Below are positions 1 through 5,780 of a DNA stretch of 15,726 nt, piece by piece. Under the pieces are notes generated by a model that ran no database searches, was not told the origin of the DNA, and saw only the letters and a program-made list of their open reading frames with translations. The first letter of the stretch is position 1; each line of letters begins with the position of its first letter. The position numbers and the translations under genes were made by a program. This DNA is from Prolixibacteraceae bacterium (lineage in GTDB: Bacteria > Bacteroidota > Bacteroidia > Bacteroidales > Prolixibacteraceae), in NCBI GenBank assembly GCA_017998095.1, contig JAGODU010000095.1, forward strand, positions 1-15,726, given 5' to 3'.

Positions 1-158
1 CAAAGAAAGTTGTTTATGTATCATGCAATCCGTCAACCTTGGCAAGAGATATCAAATTATTGGAGCAAGGAGGCTATAAATTAATAAAAGCCCGGCCCGT
101 AGACCAATTCCCATGGAGCGTGCATGTTGAGAGTGTTGTGTTGATAGAGAAGAAATAG
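1..158 (+). CDS. rlmD: 23S rRNA (uracil-C5)-methyltransferase, 3' end only
   Basis: Partial gene entering from the left edge; the reading frame starts at base 3 and stops with TAG at 156-158. The visible 51 residues contain YVSCNPSTLARD, the signature of the TrmA/RumA (RlmD, RlmCD) family. The Cys of SCNP is the family's catalytic nucleophile, and the Glu of HVESVV near the C-terminus matches its general base. These enzymes use S-adenosylmethionine to methylate C5 of a uridine in 23S rRNA. The tail, HVESVVLIEKK, is an ordinary ending, so the protein is probably functional. Codons 123-131 (CATGTTGAG) recur at 5497-5505 inside a second rlmD-like 3' end, so the last residues here may have been supplied by an inserted element. 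Which family member this is (RlmD or TrmA-like) cannot be told from the tail alone. Confidence 0.9.
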   Translation, partial: KKVVYVSCNPSTLARDIKLLEQGGYKLIKARPVDQFPWSVHVESVVLIEKK

Positions 159-208
159 GTTGAAATCAAAGGGTTTATTGATTTTAAAGTTAATATTTAG
201 GTGTGTTT

Positions 209-245
209 AATTCCCTTGAACTGAAAAGTTAGAGGGAATTTTTGT
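209..245 (+). terminator. Rho-independent terminator of rlmD
   Basis: The arms AATTCCCT (209-216) and AGGGAATT (233-240) pair perfectly. After one G-U pair and one mismatch, an inner stem AACT/AGTT closes a GAAA tetraloop (223-226). A T-run at 239-243 follows. It lies about 50 bases past the rlmD stop on the same strand. Confidence 0.8.
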
Positions 246-602
246 TGGGGTGGGGTAAACAATTTGGCGTAATTAATGTATTTTGCGGAATTGTTTAAGT
301 AGATACTATGAAAATAAATAGTTGTTTGCTCTTTCAGGTTAGGTAACTTTTATATATAAATGTTAATATTATATTAATTATCTACTAAAAAATTTGTATT
401 TTTATTTGCCTAAATCTATATTACCATACCGTGGGAGAAATCATTTGAATTGCATATTTTTCGAGTTAGAAAGAACATATTGATATTATACACCAATAAC
501 TTGCGAATTTTGATCATATTGTTGATGGAATATATTGACAATAAGGCAGCTGATGGATATAATATTAATAGAATTATAATTTGTCTACGGGAGGTTAGTG
601 GT
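246..602. other. AT-rich non-coding stretch before the first XRE gene
   Basis: No supportable gene. An open frame does run back to an ATG at 450, but its first 51 codons have no ribosome binding site and a composition typical of AT-rich non-coding DNA. The stretch holds one possible promoter (394-422) and two 8-base arms, AGTAGATA at 298-305 and TATCTACT at 379-386. Those arms are 73 bases apart and have no clear meaning. Confidence 0.5.
394..422 (+). promoter_or_regulatory. Possible promoter for the XRE gene at 603
   Basis: TTGTAT (394-399) and TATATT (417-422) are separated by 17 bases and resemble sigma-A -35 and -10 boxes. The region is so AT-rich that chance matches are common, and the implied leader of about 175 bases is long. 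Confidence 0.3.
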
Positions 603-812
603 GTGAAGATTAGTTATAAAAAATTATGGATAATGCTTGTTGAAAAAGACATATCTCCCGCCACACTCAGGAAGGATTTGAATATTGCTCCGGGAACCAT
701 GACAAAGCTACGTCGAAACGAGGAAGTGGCTCTTTCGATCCTTTTGCGAATATGCGAATATTTGAGTTGTAATATTGGTGATATTTGTGATGCTGTAGGA
801 GGCAAATGCTGA
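603..812 (+). CDS. Small XRE-type helix-turn-helix regulator (YozG/HTH_26-like)
   Basis: A 69-residue protein that is almost entirely one Cro/C1-type helix-turn-helix domain, so probably a DNA-binding transcription regulator. The GTG start at 603 is chosen because GGGAGG at 589-594 sits 8 bases before it, and because the protein then begins VKISYKKLW. That matches MAVSYKKLW, the start of the 68-residue regulator at 10167-10373. Further shared features are LREAAGI/LRKDLNI, a KLxxNE turn and the ending KICKAL/RICEYL followed by (C)DI/NIGDI. The same small-regulator type thus stands at the head of both cargo modules. It is the first gene of a rightward series, but 159 bases separate it from the next gene, so cotranscription is uncertain. 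Its operator cannot be named. Confidence 0.85.
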   Translation: MKISYKKLWIMLVEKDISPATLRKDLNIAPGTMTKLRRNEEVALSILLRICEYLSCNIGDICDAVGGKC

Positions 813-892
813 AGATTAGAAAATTCTGCGTATAGTTAGCAAGCAGTGATGGATTGGAATAGAAGATGTTGAGGAAATCGGTCAGTTTATGA

Positions 893-914
893 AAAGGAAC
901 CATACGGTTTTTTT
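893..914 (+). terminator. Weak hairpin with T-run after the XRE gene
   Basis: AACC (898-901) and GGTT (906-909) pair around a four-base loop. A-T and G-U pairs extend the stem outward to 893 and 914, and the right arm is itself a run of seven T. The stem is weak, so this is tentative; it would separate the regulator from the zinc-ribbon gene. Confidence 0.3.
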
Positions 915-971
915 AGACATGCAGTAATGAAAGCAGTTTAAGAAAACTATGCTATGATGGAGGAGTAAGAA

Positions 972-2114
972 ATGGTATTCTGTACAAATTGCGGTGCACA
1001 AATCGGAGACAACACAAAATTCTGCCATGAATGCGGAACGCCAAATGCAAATGCATCGACGGTGTCTGCTCAGCGGCAACAAGAATTTGCGGGCAAAATT
1101 ATCAAATGTCCGAACTGTGGTGAGAGTTTAAATTCTTTCGTCACGGTTTGCCCTTCTTGCAACTATGAACTGCGTGGTTCAAAAGCGGCAGATACATTAA
1201 AAGCGTTTGAAAGTCAGTATAGTAAGTTAATAAAGCCTCAAGAAAAGATTGATTTGATAAAAACTTTTGCTATACCAAATACCAAAGAAGATGTGCTGGA
1301 ATTTATGATCCTTGCTTCGGCAAATATTGATCCAGATGCCTTTGAGGTTGATAAATATAACAATATTGATGCTCGTGTTTCCAATGCATGGATTGCAAAA
1401 ATGGAACAAGCATATCAGAAAGCTCAGCTACTTTTTGAAGAAACTCCGGAATTTTTAAAAATACAGAAGTTATACTTAAGACAGAAAAGAACTATTTCGG
1501 TTGCAAAAGAATCCGGTAAAAAAACAAGAAAGACTGAGAAAAGACAAGCGTGGTTTGAAAAAAATAAGTCTTGGATTGGAAAGACGGCCTTATTTGTGGT
1601 ATTTTTTGCAATTTTATTTCTGATGCCAAGTATAATGTTTTTACCACAAGAGATTAAACACAAATCTTTGGAGAATAAATTGGAATCTCTTGTAGAACAG
1701 GTAGAACAATCTATTTATAATGAAGAATGGCAAGCTGCACGTATTAAGGCTAATCAAATTATTATGGATGACAATTGGTCTACTGAAAGCAAAGAAAAAT
1801 GGAATTCTGTTAGAGAATCGTTAATTGAAGAAATTGAAGAGGCACAGGGTAAAGCAGAGGGAAAACTAACAGTAGGGTATAAATCGCAAAACCTGGTTGG
1901 TCAAAACTTTGAAGATGTTGTATCTAAACTGAAAGCCAAAGGTTTCACGAACATACAAACTGTGCGGCTTAATGATTTGAAAATCGGTTGGTTCAAGAAA
2001 GACGGCGAAGTTTCAGAAATCAGCATCAGCGGTGACACGGACTTCAATGATAATTCGAAATATGTATCGAACACAGAAATAAAAATAACTTATCATTCTT
2101 ATAAAGACCGATAA
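972..2114 (+). CDS. Double zinc-ribbon, single-TM protein with PASTA-like C-terminal domain
   Basis: A 380-residue protein. Two CxxC...CxxC zinc ribbons open it: Cys 4, 7, 18, 21 and Cys 46, 49, 60, 63. A helical, charged region with AWIAKMEQAYQKA (about 139-151) follows, then a basic stretch and one hydrophobic segment at about 201-224. After it come a helical region (about 231-294, with a WSTESKEKW segment) and a final domain at about 298-377. The motif NLVGQNFEDVVSKLKAKGF in that domain resembles PASTA repeats. The zinc ribbons probably face the cytoplasm and the C-terminal domain the outside. GGAGGA at 959-964 supports the ATG at 972. The downstream gene shares the AWxAKxEQAYQKA segment, a TM and the following helices. 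In Bacillus, a zinc-ribbon membrane protein (YdjG) accompanies the SPFH protein YdjI in the PspA envelope-stress system, so a membrane scaffold role is plausible, but no PspA gene is present. Exact function unknown. Confidence 0.8.
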   Translation: MVFCTNCGAQIGDNTKFCHECGTPNANASTVSAQRQQEFAGKIIKCPNCGESLNSFVTVCPSCNYELRGSKAADTLKAFESQYSKLIKPQEKIDLIKTFAIPNTKEDVLEFMILASANIDPDAFEVDKYNNIDARVSNAWIAKMEQAYQKAQLLFEETPEFLKIQKLYLRQKRTISVAKESGKKTRKTEKRQAWFEKNKSWIGKTALFVVFFAILFLMPSIMFLPQEIKHKSLENKLESLVEQVEQSIYNEEWQAARIKANQIIMDDNWSTESKEKWNSVRESLIEEIEEAQGKAEGKLTVGYKSQNLVGQNFEDVVSKLKAKGFTNIQTVRLNDLKIGWFKKDGEVSEISISGDTDFNDNSKYVSNTEIKITYHSYKDR

Positions 2115-2141
2115 CTTTGAACATTTGGGGAGGAAATGAAT

Positions 2142-3779
2142 ATGGCTTTGTTTGATAGAAATAATAGAAGAGGCGGATTTATGGATGAAATTCGCTGCGA
2201 TGAGCCTTCTTATCTGATTTGGAAATGGTATCCAGCAGGCTCGCAGCAAGGCAATAACAATAGAGAAAATGCGATTAGATGGGGAACATCTTTGAGGGTA
2301 AAAGATGGTGAAGTTGCCGTTTTTGTTTATAAACAAAAGGACGGTTTAATGCAGGATTTTGTTGTTGGACCTTTTGACCAGATCATTAAAACTGCAAACT
2401 TTCCAGTTCTTGCAAGTATAGTGAGTCTTGCTTATGATGGTGGTACACCCTTTCAAAGGGTAGTATCAGAAGCTTGGAAAGCCAAATTTGAACAGGCCTA
2501 TCAAAAAGCTAAAGTGTCGTTTGGTAATGATACGGAATTTCAATACATTCAGACTTTGCACCAGGAGCTAAACACAAACATTAAAAAGATAGTTAAAAAG
2601 AAAAAAATTGATGAATGGATTCCCATAGGTTTATTATTTTTGTTCATTGCCGTATTATGGATATGGATAATAAAAAGCCCTGACGCAACACCAAAATACA
2701 ACGCGAGAGAAGTTGTCCGTTTAGAAGCAATTGTAAAAGAGATTGAGTTTAATCTTGGGGACGGTAAATATAAAATGGCACTTATACTAGCTGAATCTTT
2801 AGAGTATGGCGGATACGATAGTGTAGATAAAAGGGAATGGAATACAAAAAGAAAATATTTGATTGGGCAGATACTCGATGAAGCTGCGAAGAACGGCATT
2901 GAACTGGAATATGTAACAAGTGAAGGTATAGATAATGCGGACAAGGATTTATCCCCAGAAAAGACAAGCATCGGCTTTGTTGAGGGCTTTAAGGAAAGTT
3001 TACAACCAGGATTGGATGCATTCAATCAAATCATTAACGGCAAGGAATCAACCATTCGGGATGATACCGTCAGCAATAGCCAGAACAATTCAGTGGATGG
3101 TAAATCAAACATAACGGCCAAAAAAGATGTCACTATTGAAAAAGGTAGCGAATATGCTTACATGAGTGATGAGTGGAATATATACATTGCCTCTGCAATT
3201 TCAGATTCGGTTATTAAAATTGAACACTGGGGGAAGACTCTTTCTACTTCCAAGATAGTCAAATATAAATCTGATATCGGAACATATAAAATTAATGATC
3301 AAGAAAATGACTTCTCTTGGGTGGATGACGAACATACGGCTTTTGTGTTAACATTTCAGGACAAGAATAATAGTCGCATAAAGCAACCTACATCGGTTAT
3401 ATTTACAATTAATATTAATGATGGTGATAAAAATAAGGGATCAAGCTATGATAGTAAAATTATTTGTTATTCCTTCCAAAGTGATGATTGGCATTTTTAT
3501 AGGGCAATTCCATTAACTGAAGCTATAATGAAGTTTGAGTGCTGGTATAGGGGCTTTGCATTTGGTGAGTTTCTTTATGGATACGATATTGGTGTAATAG
3601 ATTTGAGTGATTCTGATACAGATTTCGAATGGACAGATGATGAACATATAGCATTCACAATTACGATGCAAGATTCGGCAAACAGTGACTTGAAAAAACC
3701 AACCTTAGTAGCGTTTACCACGGAAAATGAAAAACACATTTACATGAATGCGAAGTCATATATGAATAATAAAAAATAA
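2142..3779 (+). CDS. Chimeric membrane protein: SPFH N-terminus, helical/TM middle, duplicated C-terminal domain
   Basis: A 545-residue protein starting MALF. The ATG at 2142 is preferred over 2136 because GGGGAGG (2127-2133) is 8 bases from 2142 but only 2 from 2136, and because the downstream SPFH protein also begins MALF. Residues 1-105 closely match the N-terminus of that SPFH protein (shared GGFMDEIRCDEPSYLIWKW, NNNRENAIRWG, GGTPFQ). At GGTPFQ the match ends and residues 110-150 instead match the zinc-ribbon protein (AWKAKFEQAYQKA). A TM at about 159-177 and a following helical region match that protein too. After a polar linker (about 280-335) come two similar domains, about 339-422 and 435-526, sharing FxWxDDEHxAF and KxPTxVxFT. 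The TM suggests the duplicated domain lies outside the membrane and the SPFH part inside. No enzyme motif is visible. It probably links the two neighbouring proteins in one complex (inference). Confidence 0.85.
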   Translation: MALFDRNNRRGGFMDEIRCDEPSYLIWKWYPAGSQQGNNNRENAIRWGTSLRVKDGEVAVFVYKQKDGLMQDFVVGPFDQIIKTANFPVLASIVSLAYDGGTPFQRVVSEAWKAKFEQAYQKAKVSFGNDTEFQYIQTLHQELNTNIKKIVKKKKIDEWIPIGLLFLFIAVLWIWIIKSPDATPKYNAREVVRLEAIVKEIEFNLGDGKYKMALILAESLEYGGYDSVDKREWNTKRKYLIGQILDEAAKNGIELEYVTSEGIDNADKDLSPEKTSIGFVEGFKESLQPGLDAFNQIINGKESTIRDDTVSNSQNNSVDGKSNITAKKDVTIEKGSEYAYMSDEWNIYIASAISDSVIKIEHWGKTLSTSKIVKYKSDIGTYKINDQENDFSWVDDEHTAFVLTFQDKNNSRIKQPTSVIFTININDGDKNKGSSYDSKIICYSFQSDDWHFYRAIPLTEAIMKFECWYRGFAFGEFLYGYDIGVIDLSDSDTDFEWTDDEHIAFTITMQDSANSDLKKPTLVAFTTENEKHIYMNAKSYMNNKK

Positions 3780-3792
3780 CAGGAGGGTTATT

Positions 3793-5064
3793 ATGGCACT
3801 CTTTAACAAGAAAAACGGTGGATTCATGGACGAAATTCGTTGCGACGAACCTTCGTACTTAATTTGGAAATGGCACCCTACTGGTTCTCAGCGGGGTAAT
3901 AACAACAGAGAAAATGCAATTCGTTGGGGGTCATCTCTTCGTGTGAAGGACGGAGAGGCTGCTGTATTTGTTTATAATCGGTCCGACGGAACACGACAGG
4001 ATTTCATTGAAGGTCCCTATGATGGGATTATTAAAACCGAAAATCTCCCGATCATTGCAAGTATAATTGGATTAGCATATAATGGTGGGACACCCTTCCA
4101 AGCAGAAGTGTATTTCATCAATTTAGCTCGTATCATTCAGGTCAAGTTTGGTGTGCCGTTCTTTGATGTATATGACCCTCGATTCGGAGATTTTGGTGTT
4201 CCGGTCGCTGTAAGAGGTACAATTAGTTTTAAAATTGATGATTACCGGGAATTTATAAAACTACATAGGCTCAGCAGTTTTAATATTGAAGACTTCCAGA
4301 AGCAGATTCGGGATGCTGTAACTAGATATGTGAAAGATACTGTTGCAAATGCCCCGTCTGCAAATAACATACCTCTGGTGCAAATTGAAAGCAAAACAGC
4401 ACAAATTAACGATGTTATCGAATATGACATCGGTGAAAGGCTGAAAGAAAACTTCGGAGTAGCTGTATCTGGGGTTGATATTGGGACAATAGAGCTGGAC
4501 AAGTCGAGTGACGGTTATGCAGAACTTATGGCAGTCACAAAAGTGCTTACCGCCGCAACTGTTGAGGCTCAGACGGCTGCTAACATTAAAAATATTCATG
4601 ACAAACAGCGTATAGAAGCAGAGGATTATCAAGAAACCTTGCGTGTTCAGCGTGAGGAGGGGCAGTATTCCCAACGAAAACAGACACAAACTGCGAACTT
4701 TGCCGCTTATCAGACGGAAGCACAGACAGAAGTTGGTGTTGCTGGTGCGAATGCTTTAGGGCAAATGGGAGCGAACGGAGCAGGAGGAGTTGACCTTGGA
4801 GGCAGTGGAGCTGGCTTCAATCCTGCAGCAATGATGGCTGGAATGGCAGTTGGTGGAGCTGTAGGTCAAAATATAGCTGGAACGATGAACAATATGATAT
4901 CGGGTATAAACGTGTCGCAACCAATAAGCACAACCCCGTCGAAAAGTGTTATGTCGCTTAATGAGCAGATTGAAACGGTTAAAAAACTGAAAGAGTTAGT
5001 TGACTCTGGTATTCTCTCGGAGGATGAGTTCGAAAAAAAGAAAAAAGAGATCATGGGGCTATAA
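3793..5064 (+). CDS. SPFH-domain protein with C-terminal SHOCT motif (YdjI/virion-core-like)
   Basis: A 423-residue member of the YdjI-like SPFH family (stomatin/prohibitin/flotillin fold). These proteins oligomerise on membranes and organise local membrane regions. Residues about 15-240 are the SPFH domain, including VYFINLARIIQVKFG and FDVYDPRFGDFGVPVAVRGT. A charged, Gln-rich coiled coil follows (about 245-312), then a Gly/Ala/Met-rich stretch (about 316-370). The C-terminus (about 388-423, with LKELVDSGILSEDEFEKKKK) is a SHOCT motif, often found at the ends of oligomeric bacterial proteins. AGGAGGG at 3781-3787 is 5 bases before the ATG and the upstream stop is 13 bases away, so the gene is cotranscribed with the chimera. 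The length fits the family and nothing is missing. In Bacillus, YdjI helps bring PspA to the membrane; the partners here are the two upstream membrane proteins instead. Confidence 0.92.
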   Translation: MALFNKKNGGFMDEIRCDEPSYLIWKWHPTGSQRGNNNRENAIRWGSSLRVKDGEAAVFVYNRSDGTRQDFIEGPYDGIIKTENLPIIASIIGLAYNGGTPFQAEVYFINLARIIQVKFGVPFFDVYDPRFGDFGVPVAVRGTISFKIDDYREFIKLHRLSSFNIEDFQKQIRDAVTRYVKDTVANAPSANNIPLVQIESKTAQINDVIEYDIGERLKENFGVAVSGVDIGTIELDKSSDGYAELMAVTKVLTAATVEAQTAANIKNIHDKQRIEAEDYQETLRVQREEGQYSQRKQTQTANFAAYQTEAQTEVGVAGANALGQMGANGAGGVDLGGSGAGFNPAAMMAGMAVGGAVGQNIAGTMNNMISGINVSQPISTTPSKSVMSLNEQIETVKKLKELVDSGILSEDEFEKKKKEIMGL

Positions 5065-5203
5065 CAGGGTACCTTAAGCCAATGCCATATCTTAAATAAA
5101 AATTATCTTATAATGGTGATTGTACATTTTTGATAATTGGTGGCTGTGTAAATAATTTTTTGTATCTATCTTTATGAAGAAAATACAATTGTAATTTTTA
5201 AAT

Positions 5204-5246
5204 ACAGTATTCGACAAATCGATGATATGTTGAATACTGTTTGTTT
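5204..5246 (+). terminator. Hairpin terminator downstream of the SPFH operon
   Basis: The arms at 5204-5215 and 5229-5240 form a 12-bp stem (ACAGTATTC pairing with GAATACTGT, plus one G-U pair) with a 13-base loop. T-rich sequence follows (TTGTTT) and A-rich sequence precedes it. It lies about 140 bases past the SPFH stop, so it probably ends that operon; it could act on both strands. Confidence 0.55.
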
Positions 5247-5374
5247 AATATTGAATTAATATTATTTTAACATGTTTGATATTTCTGCTCAGTTTTATAA
5301 TTTATCATTTATTATTTCTGGCTTTTTTGTCACCTTACTAATGACACACAAATTATATTAATAAGAACATAATT

Positions 5375-5475
5375 GATATGTTACCATGAACCTCAAAAGT
5401 ATTGATATGTTCCCATCTACTGATAGTGCTAAGAGTGCCTTGGATATGTTTCCATTGACCGATAGTACGAAAGAC
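5375..5475 (+). repeat. Three direct copies of a GATATGTTYCCAT motif
   Basis: GATATGTT begins at 5375, 5404 and 5443. The second and third copies are alike over more than 30 bases: both continue YCCAT, then AC(T/C)GATAGT and an A-rich end, 39 bases apart. The first copy keeps only the beginning. An inverted copy, GGGAACATATCAA, lies at 5644-5656. Clustered repeats like these are seen at the ends of IS21-family insertion sequences and as arm-type sites near element attachment sites. No transposase is adjacent, so this may be an element end or a remnant. Confidence 0.6.
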
Positions 5476-5496
5476 ATCCGTTCTATCCTCTCGAGC

Positions 5497-5538
5497 CATG
5501 TTGAGTGCGTCACATTGATGTCAAAGGTTGAGAAATAA
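5497..5538 (+). pseudogene. Second rlmD/rumA 3' end (detached C-terminal fragment)
   Basis: These bases read HVECVTLMSKVEK followed by TAA. That is a typical clostridial RlmD/RumA C-terminus, with the conserved HVE that holds the catalytic Glu. CATGTTGAG at 5497-5505 is identical to 123-131 in the gene at the left edge, and both are on the + strand. The open frame runs back to an ATG at 5386, but that part is made of the GATATGTT repeats and has no ribosome binding site. The best reading is the original 3' end of rlmD, displaced by integration of an element that gave the upstream gene a new tail. Alternatively it is a leftover from an earlier, partly deleted element. Confidence 0.65.
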
Positions 5539-5560
5539 AAAACTGAAAAGCTTGTAAATA

Positions 5561-5634
5561 AAGGGTTTCCAGACATTTAGTTTTTCTCGAGGCCGATCTG
5601 CTGGATGTGGCAATGTCAGGAAACCCTTATTTTT
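5561..5634. terminator. 17-bp inverted repeat after the rlmD fragment
   Basis: AAGGGTTTCCAGACATT (5561-5577) and AATGTCAGGAAACCCTT (5612-5628) are reverse complements except for one position, with a 34-base loop. ATTTTTATTG follows. Its place just past the displaced rlmD tail fits the original rlmD terminator, but the long loop leaves other roles open. Confidence 0.5.
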
Positions 5635-5643
5635 ATTGTTTGC

Positions 5644-5656
5644 GGGAACATATCAA
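5644..5656 (-). repeat. Inverted copy of the GATATGTTCCC motif
   Basis: GGGAACATATCAA is the exact reverse complement of TTGATATGTTCCC at 5402-5414. Together with the three direct copies it brackets about 240 bases holding the rlmD tail and the 17-bp inverted repeat, as the ends of a small non-autonomous element would. Confidence 0.5.
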
Positions 5657-5694
5657 CCACCCTGAAAATTAATAGTTGAGTTACCAGATTAGAT

Positions 5695-5717
5695 AACCCC
5701 CTTTTTTATAGGGGGTT
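5695..5717 (-). terminator. GC-rich hairpin downstream of res
   Basis: AACCCCCT (5695-5702) pairs perfectly with AGGGGGTT (5710-5717) around a loop of TTTTTAT. It lies 64 bases past the res stop on the minus strand. There is no T-run on that strand directly after the stem, so termination there is likely but not certain. Confidence 0.4.
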
Positions 5718-5780
5718 GAGGATACAGGATGGATGTAAATCAAATAAAAACTTATCAATAACTTATATCAATGCGATATA

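Noticed and set aside
450..602. N-terminal extension of the first XRE protein from ATG 450
   Set aside because: There is no ribosome binding site before 450. A strong GGGAGG lies 8 bases before GTG 603, and the sister regulator begins at the matching residue.
953..958. TATGAT as a -10 box for the zinc-ribbon gene
   Set aside because: No -35 box at a suitable distance, and transcription would begin inside the ribosome binding site.
2549..3025. Minus-strand open frame of 158 codons
   Set aside because: It lies antisense to the chimeric gene, has no family features, and is hydrophobic and serine-rich as expected from a shadow frame.
4261..4689. Minus-strand open frame of 142 codons
   Set aside because: Antisense to the SPFH gene, which has clear domains throughout, and without a ribosome binding site or family features.
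5375..5475. CRISPR-like array
   Set aside because: There are only three uneven copies (29 and 39 bases apart), the similarity runs into the would-be spacers, and no cas gene is present.
5386..5538. A 50-residue gene ending HVECVTLMSKVEK
   Set aside because: No ribosome binding site. Its front half is made of the GATATGTT repeats and only the tail is recognisable as an rlmD end.
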